Part shown: piece after piece, positions 1 to 10,719 of the stretch
How positions within the stretch are numbered: the first letter of the stretch is position 1
How the letters are laid out: the number at the start of each line of letters is the position of its first letter
DNA from: Vitellaria paradoxa
Lineage: Eukaryota; Streptophyta; Magnoliopsida; Ericales; Sapotaceae
Reading direction: 5' to 3'
Length of the DNA: 64,000 nucleotides
Assembly (NCBI GenBank): GCA_019916065.1
Contig: CM034241.1
Coordinates: forward strand, 24,775,340-24,839,339
Position numbers and translations under genes: made by a program
Notes under the pieces: generated by a model
Databases searched by the model: none
What the model was told of the DNA's origin: nothing
The model's input: only the letters and a program-made list of their open reading frames with translations

Positions 1-2141
1 GAGAGAGAGCATTTTTGGAAATTAATTTGCATCAAATTACAAGCTGAAGAAGCAGGATATGGTAAAGCATACTCACCTAACATAAATATCAATTTTGCCT
101 TTCACTTTCTTACTTTTTAGTTTGATTGAACAATGGCGCAAGGACGTGATGAGAATGTGTGGATGCACACTAGTGTTTCATCCTCTTAATTAATAATATG
201 AAAATTATACTCATCAAATAAATAAATAAACAACAAAACTAAAGCGTGACTGAATTACTGAGAACATAGTTTGATATTTAAAAAAAAATGATAAACATTA
301 TTTTTTACTTTTCATCTGCATCTCCACAGAACAAATGATAATGCTCATATCAATTCTACGGGAAAAGCCAAAAAAACAAAAAAGAGAGAGAGATTCACTT
401 TCAAGAGAATTTTTGAATGAAATGCGAGGTTCTAACAATAAACCCAAAAGAAGATAAAGACAACTTTGATGAAAAATTTTGAATGAAATGATAGGTCCTA
501 ACATTAAACCCGAAAGAAGAAAATGAACCAAAATGAAATGAAAATCATTCACGAAGCACACAGACAATCTTACAAATTATAGGTCCATAACTAGATATTA
601 TCAGAATCTCATCTAAAAGAAATAGCTTCACAGACACTTACGGCTTGCAAATTTCTTTTTTCACCAAAGGATGGCTGTCATTTCCAAATGCACTTAGTGT
701 GTGAAACAAGAATCTACTGTGTGTGATGATTGCTCTCTCTTTGTTCTTTTAGCGTCCACAACCTTTTTAAATTAAAAAGAAATTCTCAAGAAGTATGTTA
801 AGTTCTTTTTTTTTCTTTTTCCTTTTTCCCTTTAACCATAACCATTTGCAAAGAGGCTGTTGAAAGGACGTGTGCACCAGAGAGTTGGATAAAAAAAAAA
901 AAAAGTAAAATTCAAGCCAAGTTAAAACAGAGCAAAGGAAGGTCAGTTCTCCATTTAGTTACAGAGAAATTACAATGACTGTAGATTATGCAGCTTATGG
1001 ATGCATTTAATCATCAGGATGACATTATCAACTGAGCCCAATAGATTATTTGATGGAACACTTTCTGCCATCCACTGCCACCTTTTCTTACAAAATGATT
1101 TACCATTGAAACATAAAATATGGTTAGGATAACACCCTTGGAGGCTTAATTTCATGCACAAATTTGGAATCAAATGCAATTTCAGCAAAGGTATCATACT
1201 AAAATACTCTTCTACTAAATGCAAGAATCTAGAAGAATCAACAAAGATAGTTCATTGGTATAAATATCAGATGGTATTCACCAGTTTGGGAACTTCATCT
1301 CCCTATCTGCAAGTTCTCGCTTTGTCTCTCTTACATTAGCCTTCCATAATATTCTTCATCACTTTCTATATCTAAAAAGAAAATCAAAAGGTATTATAAA
1401 TGAAATAGGACCCAGCTTGAATATGCTTGGTCAATAACAATGATAGTCATTACAAGCAAATGCTTGGCACTACTTTCAGAAACATTCCACATATTTGATT
1501 ACTTGCCAGTGAAAAATCAACAGCTGGGAAAAGCCGATTATAGTCGCTGATGTTTGTCCTCCTATCACAAGGATGAACACCCTGTAATCAAAAGCATTGA
1601 GAGTCACTTATGCTTCTCAAATATGAATGAGTATGTAAACTTGGACTAAGAATTTTACCTTCACTAGGTTATAAATCACTTTCTCATAAAACAAAAATGC
1701 ACGACAGACATTAAATGCCAAGTTTAGTAGGAGTCAAGTAGGCTAATAAAATAGTATAAAAAGGCAACGAGCTACCTCCATGGCAAGAAAAATCAGGTGC
1801 TTTTCAACATTACCTAGTTAAATAATAAAACTTTGCTCACTCTTTCATGTGGCTTACATATATATTTTTGTTTCACATGCAATAAAATTATTGAAAAACC
1901 GCCTAATTATATTTCTATTTGGCATGCACTAATTACTAAAGAACCATTAAGTAAATGCAAGACTTCGAAACAAATCCATTATACCTCTGTTTGGTTTGCA
2001 ATAATTATGTCTATATATATATATAAAAGGAACCATCTAAGTTAATACAAGACTTTGGTCCTCCAACAAAAATTCAAAAAGTAAACCAAAACTATTCATC
2101 TATACATGACAACACATATCTCAGGAGCTAAAAAAAAAAAA
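1..2141. other. Left flank, no recognised gene
   Basis: AT-rich non-coding sequence with short A and T runs. I see no long open frame and no domain that I recognise. On the minus strand at about 1150-1215 a short stretch reads like a C-terminus (…FAEIAFDSKF…) before a stop, but it is too short to assign. It lies just downstream of the rhomboid pseudogene on the same strand and could be another gene fragment or chance. Confidence 0.5.
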
Positions 2142-3021
2142 TTAAGTACCGTCGCACTTCCATTTATTAGTCAGAACACAGCTCAAGTAGTGACACCAAT
2201 GGCAATGATCTTTCACATCAATTCCTCAGAATAGCGTCATCAATCCTGCAGTAAAGCTACATTTTTTTTTTTTGGTAGAAACAAACCAATAAATCAATGT
2301 CTGCTTGTCACTTTTAATTGCTCTTCTATGCACTTCATAAAATTCACATAAAAAATATTTCCATTTCTTTTTTCTTGGTGGACATTTGTGGTTGTTTTAG
2401 ACAAAGTAAACTTACCCACCAACAAGCAGAACCACAGAAAACAACCACAACCCGTACTGGTAGGCCTTGTATTTGCATTAGACACAAATGCCAGCCAAAA
2501 GATTCTGGCCATCTATCCATCCAAACTGAGGCCGCACTAGTAAAATAAAGCCGAGGAGGAAATCCGTTAAGAATCCACCAACATGGGCGAAATTATCAAC
2601 TTGTGGCAGAATTCTAATAGCTAGATTGATAACTACAACAAGAAGAAAAGCGTTAAGAGCACTACAGCCTGGCAGGAGCAAGGGCATAAGTCAACATATA
2701 TGTAAGAGCTGAAAGGCAATTAATCAATTGTATATGATGATAAATGAAAACTACGATAGAATTTGAAACAGAAGAGGCACTCAAAAGGTGGACCATTGCA
2801 TGGGAACCCTACCCACCTTGTTGGTATAAATAGCCTAGTTGGTAATTAGCTCCGAAAGCATAGCTCTAACAAGCCCAAAAAGAGCACCAGAATCACCAAC
2901 GGAGATGTTATTAAGAATGAATAGAGAGGAAAGTACACTCTCGCCAAATCCTGATACCAGATAGATGATCCTAACACCAACTGCAAACCATATGCCCAAT
3001 AAGAAAAGGTCGTATGAACAG

Positions 3022-3106
3022 ATGAATATTAATTTTTTTTTTTTTTTTACTTTATCATGAATTCTATTTCTTTTCCAGATAAACTTTATCATGAATATTA
3101 ATTTTT
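3022..3106 (-). mobile_element. Tiny poly(A)-tailed retroinsert in a rhomboid intron
   Basis: The 16 bp direct repeat ATGAATATTAATTTTT occurs at 3022-3037 and 3091-3106. Between the copies lie 53 bp (3038-3090) that begin with a T run on the + strand, so read on the minus strand the insert ends in poly(A). A long direct repeat plus a tail is the signature of LINE-driven retroposition. The body is too short to assign to a source. Confidence 0.6.
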
Positions 3107-3468
3107 AATAAAAATTTATTAAAAAAAAGGACAACAATGGAAATAAACCAAGAGCCCAAGAGAGTACATGGCCAGTTCATTACTGCTAAGCTAAATTTTG
3201 AAGTTTCTCACACACATTGATATTGCCATTGGTCACCAACACAAGTAGGAATTTCAATGAGGGAAACAAGGATGAACAGGCATTAGTATTCGTGCATTTT
3301 CACACTGCACAGAACTTCCACAAATCATTTGCTACTTATACAATTACTGGGATAATATTTAATTCAACTATTTTCAAGACAAAAGTTTTAAGAGTAACTT
3401 TAATAATAGGAAACGTTACATACCAAACCCAAATTGTTGTTCAAGGCGAATGCCAATGAAGACAATGC

Positions 3469-5469
3469 CATGGTTTTAAAAAATGGTGACGGGTGTCATA
3501 ACGGTTACGGTTGCGGTAACGCAGAAACGGGTTGTAACGGGTGTCGCATAATGGAAACGGAAATCGAAGACATGATTTTTTTTTTCATCTTCACAATTCA
3601 CCGAAATGATATGATTTTGGATGATTTAGTAATTAAAACATGTAAATATAGTCAAATATTACTTCACATATGCAAGCTTCCGTTAATAATTTTTCCACAA
3701 AATTCACATTTCACATTATGGCTAATACCAATGGGTGTTACAAATTTCAAACTAATATTTTTACTAGACTTAATTCTAAGAGTGTCATAATCACCATCAC
3801 TAGGAATAGAACCACAACAATCACTTCCCATATTTGATTGAAATGGCACTGTTACCCTATAAAATAAAACATTATATTATTTTATTACTTTGTATCATCA
3901 AAATATAAAATATAAATGTTTAGTGTCATATATATTTTTTATAGCTAAAATCTTAAATTAAATTTAATTAATTACAATAAATTTAATTTAATTTAATATA
4001 ATTCCTAGTGTAACTATTATTTTTGTTAATATGCTATGGTATAACAATCATACTTCATTAATAATTTTTAATATAAAATGCTTAATTAATAATGTTTAAT
4101 ATAATGAATAGAAATTATATAATATATTATTATATTACTATAATTATGTTTAATTAATTTTTTAAATATATTATGTATAACACTTATACTTAAATAATAA
4201 TATTTAATATAACTAACATAAATTATATAACATATTAATATAATAACATTATAAATTATATTAAATTAAATTTATTACAACTATAATTTAATATAACTTT
4301 TATTATAGCTAATATTTTTATTAATATGTTGTGATATAACAATTATGCTTAATTAATAATTTTTAACATAAAATACTTAATTAATATTATTTAATATAAC
4401 TAATATAAATTATATATTATATTAATATAATAATATTAATTATATTAAATTAAATTTATTACAACCATAATTTAATATAATTTTTAATATAATTAATATT
4501 TTTGTTAATATATTACGGTATAATAGCGATACTTAATTAGTAACTTTTAATCTAACTATCTAAATTATATAATATAAAGGTGTTTGGTTTACCAAAAAAA
4601 ACCAAAAAATTTCAGTTTTTATTAACTTTTTTTAAATATTTTGTTCAATTAAATTTTGTTACATGCCACTTTTATACTAATTTTTAATTTTTTGCCAAAC
4701 AAACACCACCTATTTTCTAATGTAAAATTTTAATTATAATTAAAAATAATTTAATATACTTAACTAAAATATAAAATATTATTATATCATATACATCAAA
4801 CTAACTTATCTAGTCTAGGTTAATTGAAATATAATATATTATATTTATATATTATATTAATATCATATATATTAAACCAATTTATTTAGTCTCCCTTACG
4901 TACCAACAACTAATGCTCGTTCAATCCCAAGGAACCCACCCACCTACCCACCCATCGCCCAAAGCAACTGCGCAGCTTCTTCATTCTTCTACACTCTTCT
5001 TCTTTAGACCGTTCTCTGTGGTTTCGAGCGCTTCTTCAGTTTCCTTTCTTAATTCTATGGTTCAAATTTTGTTTCAAAATTTTTGTAACAATAACCCAAG
5101 ATTCAAAAAGGAGAGTAAAAAAATCCAAGTACTTGAAGGCTGAAGCCAGAAAAAATAAGAACGGGAAGTTTTTGACATTTGGCTTAATCTCGATCTGGAA
5201 CAAGAAAGCTTGAGTCACTTCACTGGTTCAATGTTTTCACAATTCTTAATCTTTTAGAAGACGCCAAATCAGGTGTTTTCTCTATTTAAAACCTTTGTTC
5301 AGAGTTTTGTTGAAAAATCAGGTGTAACAACCGTTTCCACATTGTAACGGCCCGTTACGATGTGATTGTCGATCCACTACACGTAATGTGGCCTTAACGG
5401 TCTCGGCACCGGCCGATTTCGTTACGTAACGGGCGCTACCGTTATGGAACGCCAATTTTTAATACCATG
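3469..5469. mobile_element. Non-autonomous hAT element, 2.0 kb, inside a rhomboid exon
   Basis: The termini are inverted repeats starting CATGGTTTTAAAAAATGG at 3469 and, on the complement, CATGGTATTAAAAATTGG at 5469. Both are followed by GC-richer subterminal DNA with repeated TAACGG motifs. The flanks are an 8 bp target duplication, GACAATGC (3461-3468) and GACAAGGC (5470-5477), with one mismatch. Removing the element plus one duplicate makes the rhomboid exon continuous in frame, which confirms both ends. The interior is very AT-rich (3850-4880), followed by a more GC-rich part (4910-5230) that might be captured 5' UTR. No transposase was seen. Confidence 0.88.
4575..4714. mobile_element. 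Small MITE-like inverted-repeat element nested in the hAT element
   Basis: About 140 bp with imperfect inverted termini: AGGTGTTTGGTTTACCAAAAA on the left, and on the complement of the right end AGGTGGTGTTTGTTTGGCAAAA. The target duplication could not be fixed in this AT-rich context, so the superfamily is not assigned. Confidence 0.4.
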
Positions 5470-5673
5470 GACAAGGCTCAACATGTTTGCAAGCACATGA
5501 ATAATACCAGCGTGTAACCAAATATAAGTGATTACCCTCCATCCCTGGTGCTTGTGTTCTACTTTATCCCACTGAAGTACTCCTATTTTCTTCAATCTTC
5601 AAAAATAAGGAAAGTAAAATTTGAGTTGCTTTCTAATCTCTCTACTACTTTTATAATGAACAATTGGATTATA

Positions 5674-5700
5674 ACACACACACACACACACACACTCACA
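5674..5700. repeat. (AC)n microsatellite
   Basis: Dinucleotide AC run of about eleven units ending in ACTCACA. It lies between the rhomboid exon and the AP2 exon fragment. Confidence 0.95.
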
Positions 5701-5887
5701 TATTATCCATTTTTCCAAACAAAAAAGATAGATATATTTGCAAGCAAGCAACAGCTACAACCCGATTAAGACCTTACAATTCACTAAGATTCTTAGCTAA
5801 CAAAACCAAGAATGCATTTGGGGTGACAAAGAATCATATCTGGAATAAAAAATGAATGAAAGAAAAATTTGTAATTTCAGCATAGTT

Positions 5888-6069
5888 ACAATATTTACTT
5901 CTTGCCAAGAACGAATGGGGCAACTTCTTGCCAAGAAGTTACCCCATTTGAGCTTCCCATCTTCCGCATTTATGCAGGTAGCACCCCTGTATTTTGAGCA
6001 GCCCCCAGAGAATCCAGTGCTCTGGTGATGTAGTATATGCACAAATTCGTCCTTTGTCAAGTTTTTCAT
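5888..6069 (-). pseudogene. AP2-domain transcription factor exon fragment (euAP2 second repeat)
   Basis: Reading from 6069, an acceptor-like CAG precedes MKNLTKDEFVHILHHQSTGF, followed by GCSKYRG. This matches the linker and start of the second AP2 repeat of APETALA2/TOE-type proteins, which bind DNA in the nucleus. After SKYRG a one-base loss shifts frame. The shifted frame reads HKCGRWEAQMG, then TAA in place of CAA, then LLGKK, again as in the family. The end is scrambled by a 33 bp palindrome at 5915-5947. A remnant donor (AAGTAAAT) follows. Only this one exon of the gene is seen; it is a dead fragment. Confidence 0.85.
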
Positions 6070-6287
6070 CTGAATCTCAATGCATGAAAACCATATACGT
6101 ACACCATCAAGTTCCTTAAAGAAAGAAAGTAAACATTCTATTTGAGTTATCTATTATTTATAACCCCTGCAATGCACAACATTTGTTTAGAAAGAAAGAT
6201 AAACAAATTACTATACTTTTTAAGAATATCAATACAAAAGAGAGCACATTACTTACTATTTTTGTAGCATGCTGCCTCATAGTAAAT

Positions 6288-6408
6288 GTCTTTTCCTGCA
6301 AGTTCTGTATCATAAGTTTCATGAATCCTATCAATAACTTCTCTTCCAACATCCTTACCATCAACTAGGCAACCATCTTCATAGCAACATACTAATGCAT
6401 ACCACAGC
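6288..6408 (-). pseudogene. Argonaute exon fragment, AGO4 clade, N-terminal domain
   Basis: The minus-strand frame reads YALVCCYEDG, then DGKDVGREVIDRIHETYDTE and LAGKD. This closely follows the N-terminal region of plant AGO4/6/9-type Argonautes (YEDGRPVDGKG… and HETYDTELAGKDF), which bind 24-nt siRNAs in RNA-directed DNA methylation. The match stops after LAGKD. No PAZ or PIWI sequence is present nearby, so this is an isolated exon with substitutions. It lies 220 bp upstream of the AP2 exon on the same strand. Confidence 0.8.
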
Positions 6409-6974
6409 TGGGAGCCTTTCTATTTCGCTCTGCGTTCCTACGCCTCGCTACTAGCTTTAACTCAGTCGAAGGCTCTATCGAGTGAGAGAGGGGCTCGATC
6501 CCTTGTGCTTGGCGGAGGGACTCCTCTAACTATACATAACTCAGCTCCATCTCAATCTAAAACCGAGGCCTCGTCCTTCTTCTCACATACATCGTCGAGG
6601 ATGGCCAAACTAATCCATTCGGTGGCAAAGTTGGCGTAACAAACTATATGTCATGTAATGGCAATGCCTCTGCATCCTTAGTAATCACAGTGTAATCATC
6701 GATGCTTCAGCAGGTCAGTAGGTGCACTGCGTGACATCGATGGGCTAACCCTAGTGAAAGCAGAAGGTCCATCTTCGACATAAACTGATGAGAGGGCCTA
6801 AGTAGATGGTCCAACCACAGCTCCAGATCCAGGTCCAGTTGAGCCTAACAGTCCATCACCAACTGAGCTGGACAGTAGCTGTGTCTGACTTGGATTGCAT
6901 AAAGTCTCCTCCAATTCAGTGCTCCTCATTCAGTGTGACCACTTCTAGATAGTGTGTCTAAACTAACCCCCAAG
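6409..6974. other. Spacer, nothing recognised
   Basis: More balanced base composition than the surroundings, with no open frame that I recognise on either strand. It lies between the Argonaute fragment and a dispersed repeat. Confidence 0.4.
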
Positions 6975-8440
6975 TGCAAGGGTGTACGGTATAGTTTTAA
7001 CTCAGTGAGTCCGAGGTCGAATCCACAGGGAACTATGAGATTGAACACTAAGATTCTCTAAGTTCTTCTACCTACTGGTCTTGTTTTAAAAATAGGAAAA
7101 GAAAATTTTATGTTGGGTTTTGAAAAGTGTTGATTACTAACTACTAAATAAATAAAGTCAATAGCAACAATTAAATTAAACTAAAACGAAAGCAATAACA
7201 CTACGCATTCAAGATAATTTACAATTCTTGATTTAACTTTCAATTCCAGGTAGTTTACATCTTCACTATGGGATGTGTTGTAATACTTGCGTTAAAACCT
7301 AAGTTAGGATTTGTTTGAAAATTATTGAGAAAGTTTTAATTAAAAGTTTTTACCAGTGATTACAGAGAATATAGTCTAAGGTTTTCGTTTTCGAATGTTT
7401 TTGAAATAAACCAATTCAAATTTGGATTCAAAATCTGAATTTTCAATTCTTCAAAATTTTTGGGAAAATTTTAATCGAAAACCTTTACTAGTGATTATAG
7501 AGAATATAGTCAAAGGTTTTCGTTTTCGAAAGTTTTTGAAAGATACTGAACTAGGTTTAAACATTGTAGATCCCTACACATGTGTTTTCGCAAACCATGC
7601 GAAGGGTCTATGCAAACGTTCAAAAGTTGTAGACCCCTACGCATGAGTTTTCGCAAACTATGCGAAGGGTCTACGTACATCCCATAGATTAGAGTAAACT
7701 ACCCTTCCTTGATTCGTTGAATCAAGAACTAGAGTTTCTACGCTAGCATATTTGTAAACGAAACGAAAACATTCATCGAAGACATATTTAATGGATCTAA
7801 CGAATAAGATGAAGAAACAAAATTATTAAACTGAAGAACAAAAGTAAACGTACTCTAAAATCAACTTCGAAACAAAACTCTGAATAGCAACTGCTGAGAC
7901 GAATGTAATAATAGCTTCGAAAGTGCGTAAAAACATCCACGAACAAAAACAAAATCCTCTAAACTCTCTAAAGTATGCTGAAAATATGTAATGTAGTCCT
8001 CCTCAATCGGCCGTCTAGCAGCCCTTAAATAACCATAACATAAAACCCTAAAAAAACAAAATTATCACTGCGGCTCTCCAGCACACTGTGGTCCGAACCG
8101 TGCGCCAGGTGGTCTGGACCACAGAAACTTTGTTTCTTCACTTTTGCTCCTCATTTGCAGCTAAGTCCTTGGGGTACTCCGGGCCATCCTAAATGAAGTT
8201 GGTTCTATATCGTTCCCTTCATCTTTTAAGTCACCAAAATCACTATCTTATTCAATTAATTCACCGTTTTCCCTACAATTAAGAAAACAAACCTTATAAG
8301 TGACAAAATAGTGACAAATCTTCAAAATAAATTACTTAATTACCTTAATAACTATGCAAAAGTGGAGTTTGTAATTACACTTTTCAAGTGTAATCACAGT
8401 GCTACAACCCTCCTCCAACCCACCGTCCTTAATCTCATCG
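6975..8440. repeat. Dispersed non-coding repeat family, copy 1
   Basis: It begins near GTGAGTCCGAGGTCGAATCC and ends near 8400-8440. Internally a unit built on AGTGATTAYAGAGAATATAG followed by GGTTTTCGTTTTCGAA occurs at about 7352 and 7491. A 63 bp unit with TTTTCGCAAACYATGCGAAG occurs twice (7567-7675). A diverged relative lies at 56650-57900, with the same opening and the same internal motif three times. No protein-coding content was found, and the element class is unknown to me. Confidence 0.6.
7567..7680. repeat. Two-copy 63 bp tandem repeat
   Basis: GTAGAYCCCTACRCATG, followed by TTTTCGCAAACYATGCGAAG and GGTCTA, is present twice with few differences. It sits inside the dispersed repeat. 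Confidence 0.8.
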
Positions 8441-8469
8441 CTAACTAATGTACCTCTGCCATATCAGTG

Positions 8470-10285
8470 TAAGTGAACAGCTCTGTTGCAATTTGTGTGG
8501 CCATGATTACACTTTGTACTTGTAAAAAATAATCGAAGCATTAGAATTATAGAAATCAAATAATCATAACTAAACAAAAATATAAATTGTATATGGACTG
8601 AGAATAGATTTTTACTAATATCTCCCTCATGGCAGCTATCGGCTGGGACCCAGTGGGAGGCACATCGTGACGACGCTCGATAGGGTGCCAAATAATCAGC
8701 TCGTACCACTGCATATAAGGATCACTGCAATCCATCTGACCTGTAAATGTGTCGCTAGTGACAATTCGAGCACAACGATCATTCCAGGCAGCGATATGAT
8801 TAGTATGTGTGATACTCCAGTCAGTGCTAGCCCTACCTCGATGATCAATAGCATGTAACCTGAGAGACTTATCACAAATCAGGGGCTCGTGCTAAATCAT
8901 CCCGAATTACCGCATGACATGATCGGGCAAATGCATCTCGATGATATTAAAGCATATCAATGGCGATCTTGTCCACTATATCTCTCAGTCGTGAGCTGGG
9001 ACATCTAGATTCGCTAGATATGGCTACCATGTCATCTGTACCTCTACTATCAAGTCCAACTAGTCCTTATACTCAACTAGAGTATGTGAAGATGTCAACA
9101 TTAGCCCGTCATGCCATCTGTTGTCCCAATTTGAATATATTTATTAGTTCATTTTGAAACCAAGTAACATCCTATAACAAATATAAATACAATAACTAAT
9201 TTAACGTTGTCATACTTGTAGCCATATGGGTCGACCGGCCGCACTAGGGGGACTAGCCCTACTACTAGAGGTGCCACTGCTGGTGGATCGGCTGCCTGTG
9301 CCACATCTGGTCCATTGGGCTGTGCAACATCTGGTTCATCATGCTGAGGTGCATCGACTTGTCTACCTCGATGTCGAACAATAGGTCTGAATATAGCAAA
9401 TCGCTCCCATGCCTATATCTAAAGAATGACTAACGGGCTAGCCATCTCATGCACTGTGTCTATGAAGCCCTGGACATCTCTCGGTATAAATAAGCTAATG
9501 CTACTCTTCCCCAACTATATTGTCCAACATGATCCAAATCGTCGAGCAACAGTAGATACATCACAGAGATCAAGCTACGGGACTTGTTAGGGAACAAGCA
9601 TCCTCCAATCGATATGAATATGGTCACACGAGCAAGCCGTCACACGTCGTCATCGTCAGCATCGGCTGGGAGATGTCCAAAGTGCCAAAGTAACTAACTG
9701 AACTTGATTGCATTCCCTTTGATAGTGTTAGTAGGTAGGGCAATGCCTAGGTAGCCCTGGACTATGTTTAGCCACGTATGATGTCTATGAGTGATATCAA
9801 CGATAGTAACCACCATCCCATCAACAAGCAATCTGGTGATGGCACTGATGTCCTCCAACGTGATGGTGCATTCACCATTCGGCATATGAAATTTGTGGGT
9901 CTCAACTCACCATCTCTCCACAAGTACTGTGATTAACAGCCTGTATAACTGAATATAACCCAAGTGGTAAAACCCATACACTTCTACCTTGACAAGGTAG
10001 TCAACAACTCGGGCATCCCTGGGAGTCCGTGTGAGGTTTCTCATTAGGTGCTGGCCAGTACGAAAATCAAGTATGGAGGACTCTTGAGTAATGAAAAAAA
10101 TTACAATCGTAATAAACATTTAACAATTGTTGAATCAAAAAAATCGAATGGAACAAACAAAGTTAAAAACATACCCCACTGTCTCATATAACTGTAGATC
10201 TATGTCCGAGCTGTGCACGCAGTACAGATGTATCACCAGATCCTAGGGATAACAAAAGATGATCCTGATCGACTGGAGGATCCAT
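8470..10285 (-). pseudogene. Transposon-borne plant mobile domain (PMD/MAIN-like) gene, decayed
   Basis: A plausible start MDPPVDQDHLL lies at 10285. After an intron-like break near 10190-10110 the frame reads VYGFYHLGYIQLYRLLI, then TVLVERW (10119-9907), then HMPNGECTITLEDI and RLLVDGMVVT (9885-9694). It continues RLARVTIF…GGCLFPNKSRSLISVMYLL…GQYSWGRVALAYLY, then a proline/alanine-rich part (about 9600-9180). This is the standard order of the aminotransferase-like/plant mobile domain found in MAIN/MAIL proteins and in many MULE and gypsy elements. Stops and frame changes throughout mean it is not expressed as a full protein. It follows the MULE transposase remnant on the same strand by about 440 bp, so it was probably cargo of that element. 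Confidence 0.8.
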
Positions 10286-10719
10286 AACCTACACAAAAAA
10301 GGTAAAAAATTACCAACAGTTCTAATTGTCATAATAAACACTTCAAATTTTAGAAATTACATAAAGGGATAGTGAGAAAATAGCTAAAATACTCGATAAC
10401 AAACATAACTGAATAGTTTAGAGTCTTACAACATACATAACAAGCTATGAGACAACATCTAACAAATTACACAACTAAAATTACACAACAGAATGGTTTA
10501 AAGTCGAACAACTTATATATCTCATTTAATAAGAAAAAATAACTAGCGCAGCTCTTCCCGGGTTGTTCATCGTTGTGTGACTCTCGGCATGACAAATGCC
10601 ACACTGTGGTTTAGTCGAACTTTCACTCTTATCCATCTCGTTGGTAATGCGAGTCGACATCACCCTTTATGTCACTTCAAATGTTGATTTGGGATGAATA
10701 TTGGGATATTTGGTACTTC

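Larger units (their letters stand above)
2142..5595 (-). pseudogene. Rhomboid-like intramembrane serine protease pseudogene (plant RBL type)
   Basis: Five exon pieces on the minus strand match a plant rhomboid-like protein, normally a polytopic endomembrane serine protease. 5595-5470 plus 3468-3424 is one exon split by a hAT element; it reads …HQGWR… and …[12 protein letters not shown]…, which carries the family's H-x3-N motif. 2980-2817 carries the nucleophile motif as GDSGALFG (family GASGALFG). 2668-2416 carries NFAHVGG with the catalytic histidine. 2245-2142 is the cysteine-rich tail (HCHWCHYLSC). Splice sites are still visible, for example an acceptor before 2668 and donors after 3424, 2817 and 2416. 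Lesions: Trp to TAG after LITN (about 2839), a frameshift near 2650, TAA near 2477 and TGA near 2226. The exon for the first membrane helix was not found. The family call is firm and the gene is dead. Confidence 0.88.

Noticed and set aside
2250..2277. Another SINE micro-tail in the last rhomboid intron (T run plus GGTAG)
   Set aside because: The tail word fits, but no flanking direct repeat could be found.
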